Positions 35,609-48,300 of a DNA stretch of 64,000 nt are shown here, piece after piece. Under the pieces are notes generated by a model. That model was given only the letters and a program-made list of their open reading frames with translations, searched no databases and was not told the origin of the DNA. Where the stretch lies: assembly GCF_029227915.1 (NCBI RefSeq), contig NC_079889.1:3100001-3164000 (forward strand). The letters run 5' to 3'. Positions within the stretch are counted from its first letter, which is position 1. Every line of letters begins with the position of its first letter. Source of the stretch: Hydractinia symbiolongicarpus (lineage: Eukaryota; Cnidaria; Hydrozoa; Anthoathecata; Hydractiniidae). The position numbers were made by a program, and so were the translations under genes.

Positions 35609-37745
35609 TCAATGCTTTAAAAAAATAAAACGACACTTACTATTATCATAAATATTTATAATTTTGGAAGACGTCAAGGGTCTATCCCACAACGCTAAAC
35701 ATCCTATTCTCACAGGAAACATGAAATCAGAATTGACAGCATTGTTAGGTCGGCTGATTGTTAAAATGGTGTATTTCACTGATGGTCTGGAGGTTGCGTT
35801 TCCACCAACGCTTTGTTTCTTTTCTCCGTTCAAGTAAAACGTTAACTGTCCTTTACTTTTCCATACAAACACTATATTAATCCATTTTTTAAGCGGCAGT
35901 TCCTTTATCGTCATCTTCCACTGTCTGTCCTGTGTGCTAAGGCAAGCGACATATTCCCCATGGAAATATAAGAAAGCAAAACCACGTGATTTCTTAGATT
36001 GGCCTCCGCTACTGATAATATATGCATCTTGATCTGGCCTAATTTTTGACTCGTCAAGTCTAGTCCAAAAGGATATTGTCATGCCACCCATAATGCATTT
36101 AGATGGATCACTGAAACAGGTTCCTAAAAGTGTGAAGTGAAAGTTAATCAATTAAAATAGATTAAGTTTGCTAACCTGTCTAGGGAGCTGCGTAGGATAT
36201 TGGAGAGGTGAAAAAGTGATACAAAACGAACTATCATACCCTGCAGCCTTTTACAAGGGGATTTGAATGAACTATGTTTGTTTATGAGCTGTTCATTTTT
36301 GGTTATGTTATCGATAGAAAAGGTTGGTAGAAATCGTTTGCCAAAAATATCACAAATTCTGATCACTTTTTACCAACTTATTGTACTAGCAGAATGACTT
36401 TTTTGCCTGCTAAGTTTCAGAAGAAAAAAAGGAAAATAATGTTTTTTAATGAATAATAAAAAATCGTATCTATATGCTAATCATGCTAGTAGCTACATGC
36501 AAGGGAATTTAACAAATTCAACTAAAATGTCAATCTAAAAAACAACCTTTACATCGCTACTTATATTCCTGTTAATATTGAGGCGTCTTTATTGTTTATT
36601 GATAAGTATTTAGAATTTTGGGCCCACTTCATACAAAACGTTACTCAAAACTTCACATTGAAATGTTACCTTTAAAATCCCCAGCTATAATATAGGAACC
36701 ATTTTTCTCCGTTGAGACATACTCCTGAAAATCATCATCTTTTCGAATTTCGGCACTTTCCATCAGGATAGCATTGTGTCCAGTTACAATATCAGTTGTA
36801 AGAACTGAGTGGGATATTTCAAATGGCCAATAATGGACCGCATCAAGGAAGGGATCCATGGCTATGAAAAAGAATATCAAGTTAGCTATAAAATATGAAT
36901 AAAATTAAATTAAATTAAATCACTGAAGGCTTGTGGTAACACACTAAAAACCTTTCAACAGAAAAGGAATGATTTCTACAACTGATTATCTAATAAATTG
37001 ATTCACAGGAAAGTTAAAGTTGAATTTATGCTATATTTTTTGCGGACAGGAAGAAAATCTTGGCAAAGCAAATTGGTGTATCAGAAGATACACCGGCTTT
37101 GTACAGACTACTCTACTTTAAATTGATCATGGTGAAACCCTCGTATACTTTATCATAGTTGGAAACGCAATTTATGTCCAGCATTTAATTGTGAAAATAT
37201 CATTGCAGCTAATCATTGAAAATTTTAATATTAATTTTTTAATTATCCTATATATCTTTCTTATTGTACTATCTATTCTTAACTTAGTTGATTCTATTGC
37301 ATGTCTGACAAGTATGCCTCTAAGCTGTAGTAGCTTTCTTTGAGGCTCAGGGTTTTAGGAAGCGAAGACGAATCCTTCTCACAGCCAGGCAACATAATGA
37401 CAAAACACGAAGCAGCACTGCTATAACTTCACTGGCTAGTTATAACGAGAGTTCTGATTGATGTAATTCATTCAATTTTTACCTAAAAAGGCCTACAAGG
37501 ACTACAATGATTCAACTTACGACAACGAGTCATATATGCACATAATAACAAAGCGAAGGCAAAAAACCATCGCAGGAAAATAGAAGACAACATAGGATGG
37601 GAGTCTTCATTTAAACAAATTATAACTTACTCAGAAGACCTTTATTTTCCGTGTTATCCTTCTTGGTAGCTCTATTATCACTAGGTGAAATTATCTTTCC
37701 AGAGGCTGAAATGAACAAAAAGATGAGATAACAGAACGACTCCAT
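35609..37745 (-). CDS. Secreted LamG/concanavalin A-like lectin-domain protein (own signal peptide)
   Basis: Exons on the minus strand: 37631-37745, 36670-36861 and 35609-36123. The first starts MESFCYLIFLFISASG, a clear signal peptide, followed by a short polar linker. The second opens MDPFLDAVHYWPFE. The third has CFSDPSKCIMGGMTISFWTR, a disulfide-bounded LamG/pentraxin-like opening, and ends with RIGCLALWDRPLTSSKI. All junctions are phase 1. A donor-like A|GTAAGT at 35640 near the end means the last exon may splice on instead of stopping at 35609. Role: extracellular carbohydrate or protein binding by fold; partner unknown. Without that splice the product is about 273 residues. The first exon is also preceded by an acceptor-like TTTCAG (37706), in phase with the upstream vWA gene. 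Confidence 0.75.
37521..37593 (-). CDS. Alternative signal-peptide first exon for the LamG gene
   Basis: The ATG at 37593 opens MLSSIFLRWFFAFALLLCAY, a textbook signal peptide, and the exon ends in phase 1 at donor C|GTAAGT (37520). It would join the 36861 acceptor in frame, just as the exon at 37631-37745 does. Only 26-37 bases separate the two exons, too little for an intron between them, so they look like alternatives. Confidence 0.6.
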
Positions 37746-37749
37746 CTTG

Positions 37750-39315
37750 TTAGAAGTTCTGTGACTTTGGCTAAGATTTAAAAGCCGGTAGCAGCTTGAG
37801 AATATTATACAGAAATATTATACAGAAAATGCTCCAAGTGACAGCAGCTGGCGTGTTTTCATACAGTGCTGAAAGCGATTACTATTCAAGATGCTAGCAT
37901 CTTTGCAGAGAGTTCTAACTCACATAAGCATTTGCAGGCATTTTTGCTGTTGTTTAACTTTTTATCATTTTAATGTTAAAACTTGTAAAGCAAAATTTCT
38001 TATTTTTCTTAAATTTAAACAATAGGCCATCTCGATCATTCGAACCTCTACGGAAGTTGAAAATTGGTTCTATAAATCTTTGGGTTCGAGTAACTTACGG
38101 ATTACGCGCAAAACATTTCTTTTAAAAACAAAAGTGGTTACGAAAAATTGTTGCTACTTCAATTCTCAAATAAGTTAATCCTAAAATGTTTGTAAATATT
38201 ATCAAAAAAAGCATTTGTTTTTTAAATACGTATCGTACAAATTAGAAATTTAACCTTAAAGGTTGTTCCTTTCATTATTTCGATCTCTTTTCTGTTGCCA
38301 TATTGAAATAATTTTTTCTTATATAATCCGTTTTGACGTCATTACCTTGCTCAGGGGTGGGGTACTTGTGTAAAAGAGTTGAGTGATATGGGTGTTACAG
38401 CCGGTATGGCTGGATGTGTTTTCCAGTAACTTTCCTTCGGATTAAGCAACCAAATCCAAAGTCAGAACCCCAAATTGTTGTTGACATATAAAAAACCTTC
38501 CCTACAAGTCCCCCATTCGAATATCGACTTTTTTATGTTTGCTGCTTTACGCAAAAACTTTGTTCAAGATGTCGATCGAATATGCTTGGGAGTAACTTGT
38601 TTAACCTTGTTTATTTAATCTATTACTCTCTCTTATGAATGTAAATCTCTTATAAATGAGTGTTTTGAGATTACGTTATTATGGAATAGTAAGCATCATT
38701 AACTCAGATCAATATGTAGTGTTAACGAAAAGCCTTATTATTAAACGTTTAGCTCAACTCGTTTCCCTCTTCTTGGCATAAGAAATTTTATACACTTCAA
38801 CGGAAAAATTCTGGCATGCAGAGATTTAACGAAATTGCAAATTTTGTTAGAATAGGCCAAACAAAATTCACACTAAACTAATCTTTACTAAATGACAGAA
38901 TCACTTCCCTGAAAATCGTAACAATTTTTCTTAAAATGACTTTTCAGCGTAAATACTTTCGACAAGATACTCAATGATAAATAAAAAAGAAAGCTATCGC
39001 ATTTTGTAGTTAGATGAAGATGAAAACTGTAATTGAAGTTGCTTTTTGTGTTGTTATCAGCTAAAGCAATTACTTTTAATCTTTTCTAATTGTGTATTTA
39101 CAAACCATGTAATCATTCTTAAAAAAAATTAACAGAAGCTTGTTGTGCATGACAAACGAAACTGGTTGGCTAGGTACCAATGATTTGGTTATTCATATAG
39201 TTTCACGCAGTTCAAAATAGGGATTATCCCTGTAAAACAGACGTATTTAGTTTAGTTTACAGCATTATTTAGGACGATATGAGGAGTATATCATAAACAA
39301 CATAAGATTTCATAC
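37750..39315. other. Spacer between vWA and LamG exons; LamG promoter candidate
   Basis: No further exon recognised. On the minus strand just upstream of ATG 37745 lie a tandem TATAATATTTCTGTATAATAT (37798-37830) and TTTTAAATC nearer the start, possible core promoter elements for the LamG gene. Confidence 0.35.
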
Positions 39316-42300
39316 CAGCCTCTTCGTTATCCTTGTGAGTTATTTGATGTTTCGCCACGCTATCGCCTACCATGTTGTCTTGAGGTTTGTAAACCACTTC
39401 TGGATGACCATCAGCGTTTTCTATGGAAGGTTTGTTCTTAGCTGAGTTAAACTACTCTGCTGTACCTTATTTAGTTTAGCTACTTTCTAGTTCACTTTGC
39501 ACAGGAACAAATAGTACGGAAATGAAAGCTGAATAACAAACGAGTTCTTTTCGACTCCCTGTTAGCATGTTTAATTCCCATTAAACATACAAGCAGGGAA
39601 TCCTAAATGTGATTGACTGTTTGCCGATTTTTTTCGCCTTGGAAAACAATTTAAACTTTCTTAGACACAAGCAAATTAGAATAGCTAGTGAGCATGAGCA
39701 ATTAAAAGTTGCCTGAAATGATTTGAAATAAATTGCAAAACAACAAACAAATAGGAAGATTCAACTAAATATGGATAAATTTATTACAGTTAAATCACAG
39801 GGAGGTTAAATTTATCTATCGGTTTCAACTGGAGGCTGACTGGCATTTTGTTGTAAAAATTGATCTAGCGCTTATTTGGGATTGTAGCTTTATGACGAAC
39901 CTTTCCATTATTTTGTACATATTTAAAAACATTACTAAATGTGGCGACTTCCAACGCTCTGATGTCAATTCCTCTATGCAAGAAAACCAATAAAATTGAT
40001 TTCGTGGTTTTAATTAGAAACCATAACTACTTTTAAAAGCAAAATGCTTAGGACCAGTTCATGACATTCTAGGTTTATATGGTTTCATATTTAAAAATAT
40101 TGATAAATAATTTAAAAACATTTTCTTAACGATACTTATTTTGTTATTTCTACAAACTTCCTAGAATAATTTTTTCCCATCGCAATCTTGAGAAACTAGA
40201 TTTGCTATTACGACAAAAAAAAGCTTAGCTAGATGATTTTTTTTTGACAGACTTGAATCAACATTTGTGATTCTATTAAGTCAGTGCAATAAATATCTGG
40301 TAATTTAACTGCTGTGCCAGTCATAATACAATAAATCTAACAAACGAGACATTAAATATCAGCAAACAAGACACAATCACAGCAGTAGATAGTCTCTGAT
40401 CAACTTCAGATACTCACCAGTTAGTTGTGCCACTTCATCTTCTTTAGCAGTTTCCTCAATATCTGGATAACCTTCACTAGTATCGTTGACGTAACTTCCT
40501 GAAGCATCTGGTTCATCTGTGGAATTCCTTTTGGTTGCTTCATCGCCAACCTTATGTTTTTCATTCTGAAGTTCATCTTTTGATTTAACAAAAGACAACA
40601 TTTTTTTACGATTACTTTCAACACTTTCTTGATGATTGAGCTTTTTGTCTTCATCTTCAGATACCTGGTTGTTATTCGATGGCCGTATATCACCTTCGTT
40701 TGCTTCATCCACTGTTTTACCATCTTGGTGGTGAGACATTAGCTTCAATCTGTTGTATTCATCAATCCTTGCTTTGGTGTACTGTGCTTCTCCAGCATGA
40801 CTTAACTCATTATTCCTATCATTCCTAGAGATAGGCATTTCATACAACGGTTCCCTTATGTCTTCGTGGAGATTACCATCCTTTAAGTTAGGTCCACTTC
40901 GCTCTGAACCTTGCACTCCTTCGCTGTGTTGGTTATGATGATCATTATGATTGTGATTATTGTTACTTTCATTGTTCGTATTGTCTTGGGAAGGCATGCC
41001 TTCATTTCGTTGATAGTCATTAGGATTGCTGTAGCCTGCGTTTTTGTTTTCATGTCCACTGTTAAATCGCTGTTCAGATTTTTCATCTCTTTCGTTATAC
41101 CGATCACGTTCCTTCTCGTTTTTCGCATCATGCTCGTTTTCGTCATGATAGCGAACTTTCCTTGAATCATTTTCGCTAGAGTATTGTTGCTTCCCTTCCA
41201 TTGTGTTGCCTTTAGTTTTATCCGCGTCGTTCTCATTTTGAGATGATTTCCCGTTGTGATAAAAATTCTCTTCTCGCTCGTTTTCGTGCGAAACGCTTTG
41301 ATACGAGCTTTGCTTTCTTTCATCTTCACGAGATGACGATTTTTCTTTATAATCTTCCTTACTTGGCCCTTGATCTTTATTGTCCCCCTTGGGACTTTGG
41401 CCGTAATTTGAAAATCGTTCTCCTGTGTTACCATTATAGTTTAATTGCCCTCCTTCGGACTGTCTATTTTGGCCATGTGGCTCATTCTGTTGTTTATCAA
41501 TGTTGCTAGAGTCATGGTATTGATTGGATTCTGGTCTCTGCTTATTTTTACCTTTAAGAAGAAGTTTTTCGTTATCATCGTCTTTGTCATCATCATCACT
41601 TTTATACTTTAACTTTTCCTTTTCCTTTTGATTTTCCTTCTTCTTGTTCTTTTTATCTTCTTCTTCTTCGTCGTGATAGCCGGCATGTTTTTGCGAATCG
41701 TATTTCTTATCATCATCTTGATTTTCATTTGTTGATTTGCTTTGTTCTTTTTCTTTAAATTTTTCACTTTTAGAATTCATTGTTTCTTTTTCGTTTTCTT
41801 GAGATGGATTTTTAAATTGTTTGTTATTACCAGGGCGGTAACTGGTTTGACCGTTATAACTATTTTGATAACCAGAATAACCATTATCACCGTTCATGTA
41901 ACCGGAAGGACCTTTATCATTCGATTTTCCAGGTTGACTGTTACTATTTGGGTATCCGTACTGACCATTGTTATTAAATTGGTATCCGGACTCACCGGTG
42001 TTATACGAATGTCCTGAAGGTTCATTGTTACTTTCTCTTTCTGAATTTTCACCTTTAAATGGCTTATCATTGCTATTGTGCAACTGAGACTGCTTTTGAT
42101 AACCGGCATCACTTTTATCTGAATCAGTGTCCTTGTTGCGATTATATTGAACAGGTGGCAACTCTTTGTCAGCTATTTGTTCCATGGTTTTTGAAATTAC
42201 TTTCGTCTCTTTTTCAATGTCCTTGTTACCTGCAATGGGATGGAAATTTTCTCCATCATGCCCAAATGATCCTGTAATTTTGCTTGACGATGGCACTGGA

Positions 42301-45300
42301 GCGTCGAATGAGTTTTTGTTACTATCCTTCTGAGATTTACGTCTTTCTTCATCATCTACTCTTTCATAGGCGGGTTTCATGTCGCTTTTAGAGTGATATG
42401 AACTTACCTCTTGTTTGTTAGTCATACTACCATTTCTTATGTCTTGGCTGGAAAATTTAACAGAATTTCCTCTTATTGTAGACACATCCGAAGAAGAAGA
42501 AGAAGAACCTAGTCTGTCATTTTCATGTTCAAATTTATCACTTGCTTCAGCGAAATGCTCAGTCTTTCTCTGCATTTCCTCGCCATGCTGAGGCCCAACA
42601 GAGGCATCTGGATGGTCGCCAACTGGCATTTGTTTAGGAGGGGTTTCTGTTCCTTGATTCATATACTGTGTGTCTGAATTCATTAAGGTTGCTTGTATGG
42701 CATGGAGTTGCTGTTGATCATCAGCAGAAAGTTGCTGCGTTTTTAATCCCATTATTTCCTGAGATTGTGCTTCATTTACATGGTGGATAGGTTGTTTTAT
42801 TAAATTATACGAGGCAAAGTCTGGGTTTAGTCCAACTCCTCCCATATGATTTACGTGCCCGTGTTCTTCTTCTTGATGCTCGTTAACTTTTGCAGTACTA
42901 TCTTCGTTGTGACTGTCACGATCATTACTGGGAGACTGCAAAGAGGTAGCTGGTTTAGATTGTTCATCATGGACAAACGTATCATGATTCTCCTGGGGAG
43001 CAGCTTTCATGTATTTATCTTCCCTCTCCGGATCAGCTCCCTTATATTTTTGTTCCTTTTCATTTTCATTAGCAGGATTATTTGAAGAAAGCTTTTTCTC
43101 TTTTTCATCTCTGTTGCCAGTGTTAGAACTTTCCTTGGAAAAATCTACATCTGGCGTTATTTTCTTCGGCTTTTGTTCATCCTTGTAAGGCTTCTTTCCT
43201 TCTTCTTTGCTATTTTCTCTACTATTTTCCTCCTTACTTTCTTCATTAATTCTGTTTCCTGTAAAATTTCCCTTTTCTTTCCTGTCTTCTTTATCATCCT
43301 TCTGGGCACTAAAACGTCCATAATCTTCCCTTTCTTTTTTGTCGTCCACTTTTTCATTAAACTTTTCCTTCAAATCTTCTTTCTGCCTGTTTTTTTCCTT
43401 CTCTTTGGAAATGTACCCTTCCTTTTCATCTTTTTCTTCGTGATAGCCTTTACTCTTATCACTTTCAGTTTTTCCATCACTTTGTTGCTTTTCACGCGAT
43501 GGTTCATGTGAAAAATGATTTTCGCTGCCATACGAGGTTTGCTGCTGCATGGATTTTTCGCTAGCTTCCTTGTTATAATCTTTATCTTGATACATTAAAG
43601 GAGAACTGTCTGGGCTTCCTTCTTTCGTACGACCAGCTTCTTGGTTTGCGTGTTCTTCGTAGTCATTTGCGTTTTGATGTGAACTGTATTGAGCAGGTTC
43701 AACTTGCTTTTGCATCGTCTCTAAAGGCAATTGATGTGAGCCTCCAGCTTGTTCTTTTGGTTTATGATTACCAAGTAGTTGCTCTTCCTCCGTTAAATGG
43801 ATTTTGCCTTCTGTATTGGCGGGGAAGTGGTCGTCTAATAATTCACTTGATTTCTGGGAAGATTTCTCCTCCGCGGAGTTTTCTGAATTTTCATTGCCAC
43901 GTTCTTCTACATCAACTTTTTTCTCATTGTCCTCGGACATTTGTTTTATAATTGGCTTATGCGATTCGACATATTCGCTTACTAATTTCTCATTTTCTTT
44001 TAAACGTGCAGCTTTAATATCAACCGGTGAATAATCCTCTTGAGCGCTATTCAACACGCTGTTGTATAAGCTACTGGCCGAATCCTCACTTTTCGTTTTT
44101 GTTACTTCGTCTTCGCCGGTTTTTTGCTTCGGTGAGTCTTTTAGCCGGTAACTTTGTAGGTTACTCAATCGACTTGGTAGTACATTATCCTCCGGGTTTG
44201 ATTGTAGCTCTGCTGCTTCTAAAACGAAATGGAAAGGATATATTACTAAGCATGTTCTCTTTACTTGACATGTATAATAATAATTAGATAAGTTTGATAA
44301 AAAAGGTAGAGAAATCCTACCCTGTGGTGGAGTGGAGACTTCCACAGAGTCAGCAGCTGAGTGTCCTGTTTGATGAGTTAACTCGATGAGAGGAGAAGAA
44401 TCTCTCTCTTTCGGATGTGGGTTGTCCAGAGGGAGGTCACGTGGGCTCCCTGTCTTGATAAAATCTTTAGGACTGGAATACTTGATCATATCTTTGCGAT
44501 ATTTCTAAAAGAAATGTATCGATTGAGACCGATTTCCTGTAAATAGATGATATGAGAATCTTATACAGGTGGTGTATACTGTATAAAAAAATAGTCTAAA
44601 GAAACCCTGTTTTTTAAGATTGGGCTCAAACGCAACGTGTTGAAATAACTATGAAATATATTTTGACAAAAAGTCAAGGACTCGACACAAATTATAGACC
44701 AGATCCGATCACGTGACATACAACAGTTTAACATAGTTATGCAAAGAAACCTGTTATACAGTGTATCGTATTTTTGTTTTATAAGTTTGAAGGATGTCTT
44801 GCAAAAAGTTTAAAAAAATGAAAATTCGAATAGTTTTAAACGAAGAGAAGATACTTGGCCTTACCTGGCCTTTTCCAAAAACACGAGGACAATTTAGGGT
44901 ACATGATCTTATGTTAATTGCAGTGTAAATGTACCTTAATATTTTCTTCATCTGGCTTTGGTATAGTGTCGTATCTAATTTCATTGGTGTAAGTAGGTGT
45001 TTCCACAGACGCTTGGTACACATTAAAAAACGCAGCAGTCTCACTGTCCGGTTCAGTGTTTGATTCGCATTTACAAGATTGGATTGGATCTTTTAAGTTA
45101 CCACCTAATGTTAAAAGAAACACGAGGATTTTTACTCCTTAACTCAAGTGAAATGTTCAAGTTACGCTTCCAAAAGAAGCTTAACTTTTTTCCCTCTGTT
45201 TCTAGTAGATCTTTGTTTTGTAATCTCTGATTGAGTAAAATTAAAGGCGCTGGTCCAGTTAAACTCTATTTCAAAGACGCAAAAAGATAGATAAGGTAGC

Positions 45301-48300
45301 TTTTTAAAAGTTTTAACAGATGCATAGCATGCAATTGATAAATAGTAATACTAGGTCTTACCTACACACGAAGCTTTCTGTGTTCTCCGAATAATGGATG
45401 CTAAATTATCATAGTCAGAGGTAAACACGTGTTCTTCATCTGGATCGGATGCAATCTCGTTCAATTGAGCTTTATCAATTTGTGGTCCAATACCAACAGT
45501 GATAATTTTAACACCCATATCTCGAAGCTTTCTGGCTGGCTCGGTAATATCGTCACTTGATGGGCCATCTGTCATTAATACAAGAACATCGAGTGCATCA
45601 GATCGATGACCGGTGTCGAAAAGACCTTCTTTTGCTAAAGTTAGAGCTTGTCCGGTGTATTTTCCGGTGTGTGGTTTAACCCGGACTGCATCTCGTGCTT
45701 CTGTTAATGCCTCCGGATCACTGAATCTGTGAAAGTTCATCATGATTTGCGCATCAGTGGCGTATGTAACAAGACCAACATGAGACTCCTCTGGTGCAAC
45801 TTTAAATGCGGACGCAACTCTACGTCCAAACTCCATAGTTTCCGCCATTTTGTCTTTACCGCCTTGCTCGGAGCCAGCAGAAGCATCGATGACAAATGCA
45901 AGGTCAAGTTTTGACGTACAAACTGTAATATAAAATTAAGAAATAATTTCATCACTGTCTTGGTTAATTCAATAAAATAATTACAAAAGAAAGGAAGAAA
46001 ATGGAAGGAACAATTAGAAACACTTATAAAAAAGGCAAATATACCGTAAATGATAAATTGGCGCGTAAATAATAAAGATGGCTTCAACAAAAAATATTGA
46101 TTCGAAATTCTTACTTTTGTCTGGACAAATACATGGAGGTTTCTGTCCTTTCGCTACAGAAGATCCTAAGGGATAAGTCTTCGTAAAATCGTCTTTTACA
46201 GATATGTTTTTGAGACTTTCCTCAGCATTTACTGCTTTATTTTCCTCCTTCAAAACCGAAGTCGTGTTTTTAACTTTTGGTGCAAGTACACTGGCATTAG
46301 ATATCGGGGTCTCCTCTTTTATCAAGGAATTCTTAGAATCGTCTTTCACTACTAATTTCTGATTGTGTTTGTTAATCTCCTCATTTTTTTCCTTCATTCC
46401 TTTAAATAATTCCTTTACTGCTTTTAACGATTCTCCTTCATCGACAGTTCTCGCGTCTTTTTCCGCCTTCTTATCTTTGTTTTCTTTTACCTTGTTTATT
46501 ATTTTGCCAAGAACCCCTTTAAATTCAGTGGTTGGGGAATTCTTCTTCTTCCATTTCATTGGTTTGTCATCAGATTCACTCAAATCCTATCATAAACAAA
46601 GAAAATGATTATTTAGTGTTTTAAAAAATTAAAAAAGGAGCATTAGTATTTCCAAAAATGTGAGTGTTTTTTCCTTATCCTAACGCAGCAACAAAACATT
46701 TTTGTCGAAATTCACGTTAAAATTGACTGAAATTTTGCTATGTACTTCTGCTCGTGAAATAAACGCATATAAATAAATATCTTTCACGAAGCCTTTCATT
46801 TTTCGAAAACATTTCACGTTTCCGGTAATGACCCTTAGATGTGCATATTTTACATGGATAGCCTCACAAATATCGAGGGATATACCCTGTCTATTATTTC
46901 CATGAGGAGCCATGGCTTAGATGGGGAGTCCTAGAGTTTTTAGTGCTCATTTTGAGCTACGTAGACTCAATAATGGTCCACGCTCTACTAGACAACTCCC
47001 TGCAACATCCAACGGCCCACACAGTGCACCATTTCCCCAATTTTCCTCACATGACTTGAGTTAACCCGGGGCTATGTTAACATTCACTTGCCCATATTGA
47101 ATCGCCGCCAAAGGGAATCGAACCCCGGTCTCCCGCACAAAGTGCGAGAGTTATAACCACTATAATACCGCGCCAACCTTAACCTTCTTTGCAATACAGC
47201 GTGTTAATCCTTGAGTAGGAGCCATCACAAAGACATTTTGCAAAATATGTTTTCACTTGCAGATTATCAAACGTTTAAAGGTACCACACAGTTCTATTAC
47301 AGAATGCATGATTGATTTTACTAGTTTTCTATTCACAGTTTATAGTTTTGACTTTCCTATATCTAAATATTATATCAAAAAGAGTACATCCTATTGCCTT
47401 CATTCAATGGATTCAAGTTAAAATCCTAGCTCCCTAGGCTATTCACCATCATCCTCAACCCCCGCCCGCAACTGGATAAGACTCTATCCAAAAATATTTA
47501 ACAAAAAATATTCAAGTCTTTTCTTAAGGCCTTAAAGTAAAGATCAAACAAATGCAAGGAATATAATATCACACCTGTTCTTCTTGTAGTAAAGTTTTAT
47601 CATAATCCTCTTCATCGCTTTTATCAAATGATATATCGGGCATGTCATCCTTATTTGTGGCTACCACTCGTTTTGGTGGCTGCACAGGTTTAGTCTCATC
47701 GTTGAACCTAAAGAAAAGAGCGTTAGAGTCTATCAAAAATATCGTCAAAAATACTCCACCTTTAACTTATCGCAAAATTATTTCAAAAAGTTAGCGCAAC
47801 AATTCGACAGTTTGCTTCGACAGTTTAATTCCATTTCCTTTTGATAAGGTCAAATATTACAAGTAAGAAAGTTTCAGTAAAAACAAGCATGGTAGCATGC
47901 ATACACTTACATGTAAACTTCGCTTGCCCAGCCTCCTCCTAAGCCATCATCTACAAACGTAACATAGAGATTAACAACAATTTATTACGATAAAAAAGAC
48001 CAAAGAAAGAAAGTAAAATGCGAGACATGCTTCGTTCTTACTTTCTCATATCGTCTCATGTCTATTAGTTATGCGCAAGATTGTTTTTGCCCATTTCGTG
48101 ATTTTTTGCTGCTTTTGCGAGCATAATTTTTCGCGAAAAATAAAGAAACATACTTCACGCAAATTTCACGAAAATTCACGGGAGTTTTTTACTGTTCACA
48201 AATGTGAAATTCGTAAGAATAAAGAGTAATCAAGTCATTTGGCATGTACATTTTAACCAAGTAATTTTCTTCTCTGGTAGTTTAATCAAAGGAGCTACGA

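Noticed and set aside
37604-37630. 26-bp intron joining the two signal-peptide exons
   Set aside because: Too short for a cnidarian-type spliceosomal intron, and each exon has its own start codon; alternative first exons fit better.
43173-43511. Phe-rich 112-codon plus-strand frame resembling membrane protein
   Set aside because: Antisense of Lys/Glu-rich coding sequence (AAA/GAA read as TTT/TTC).
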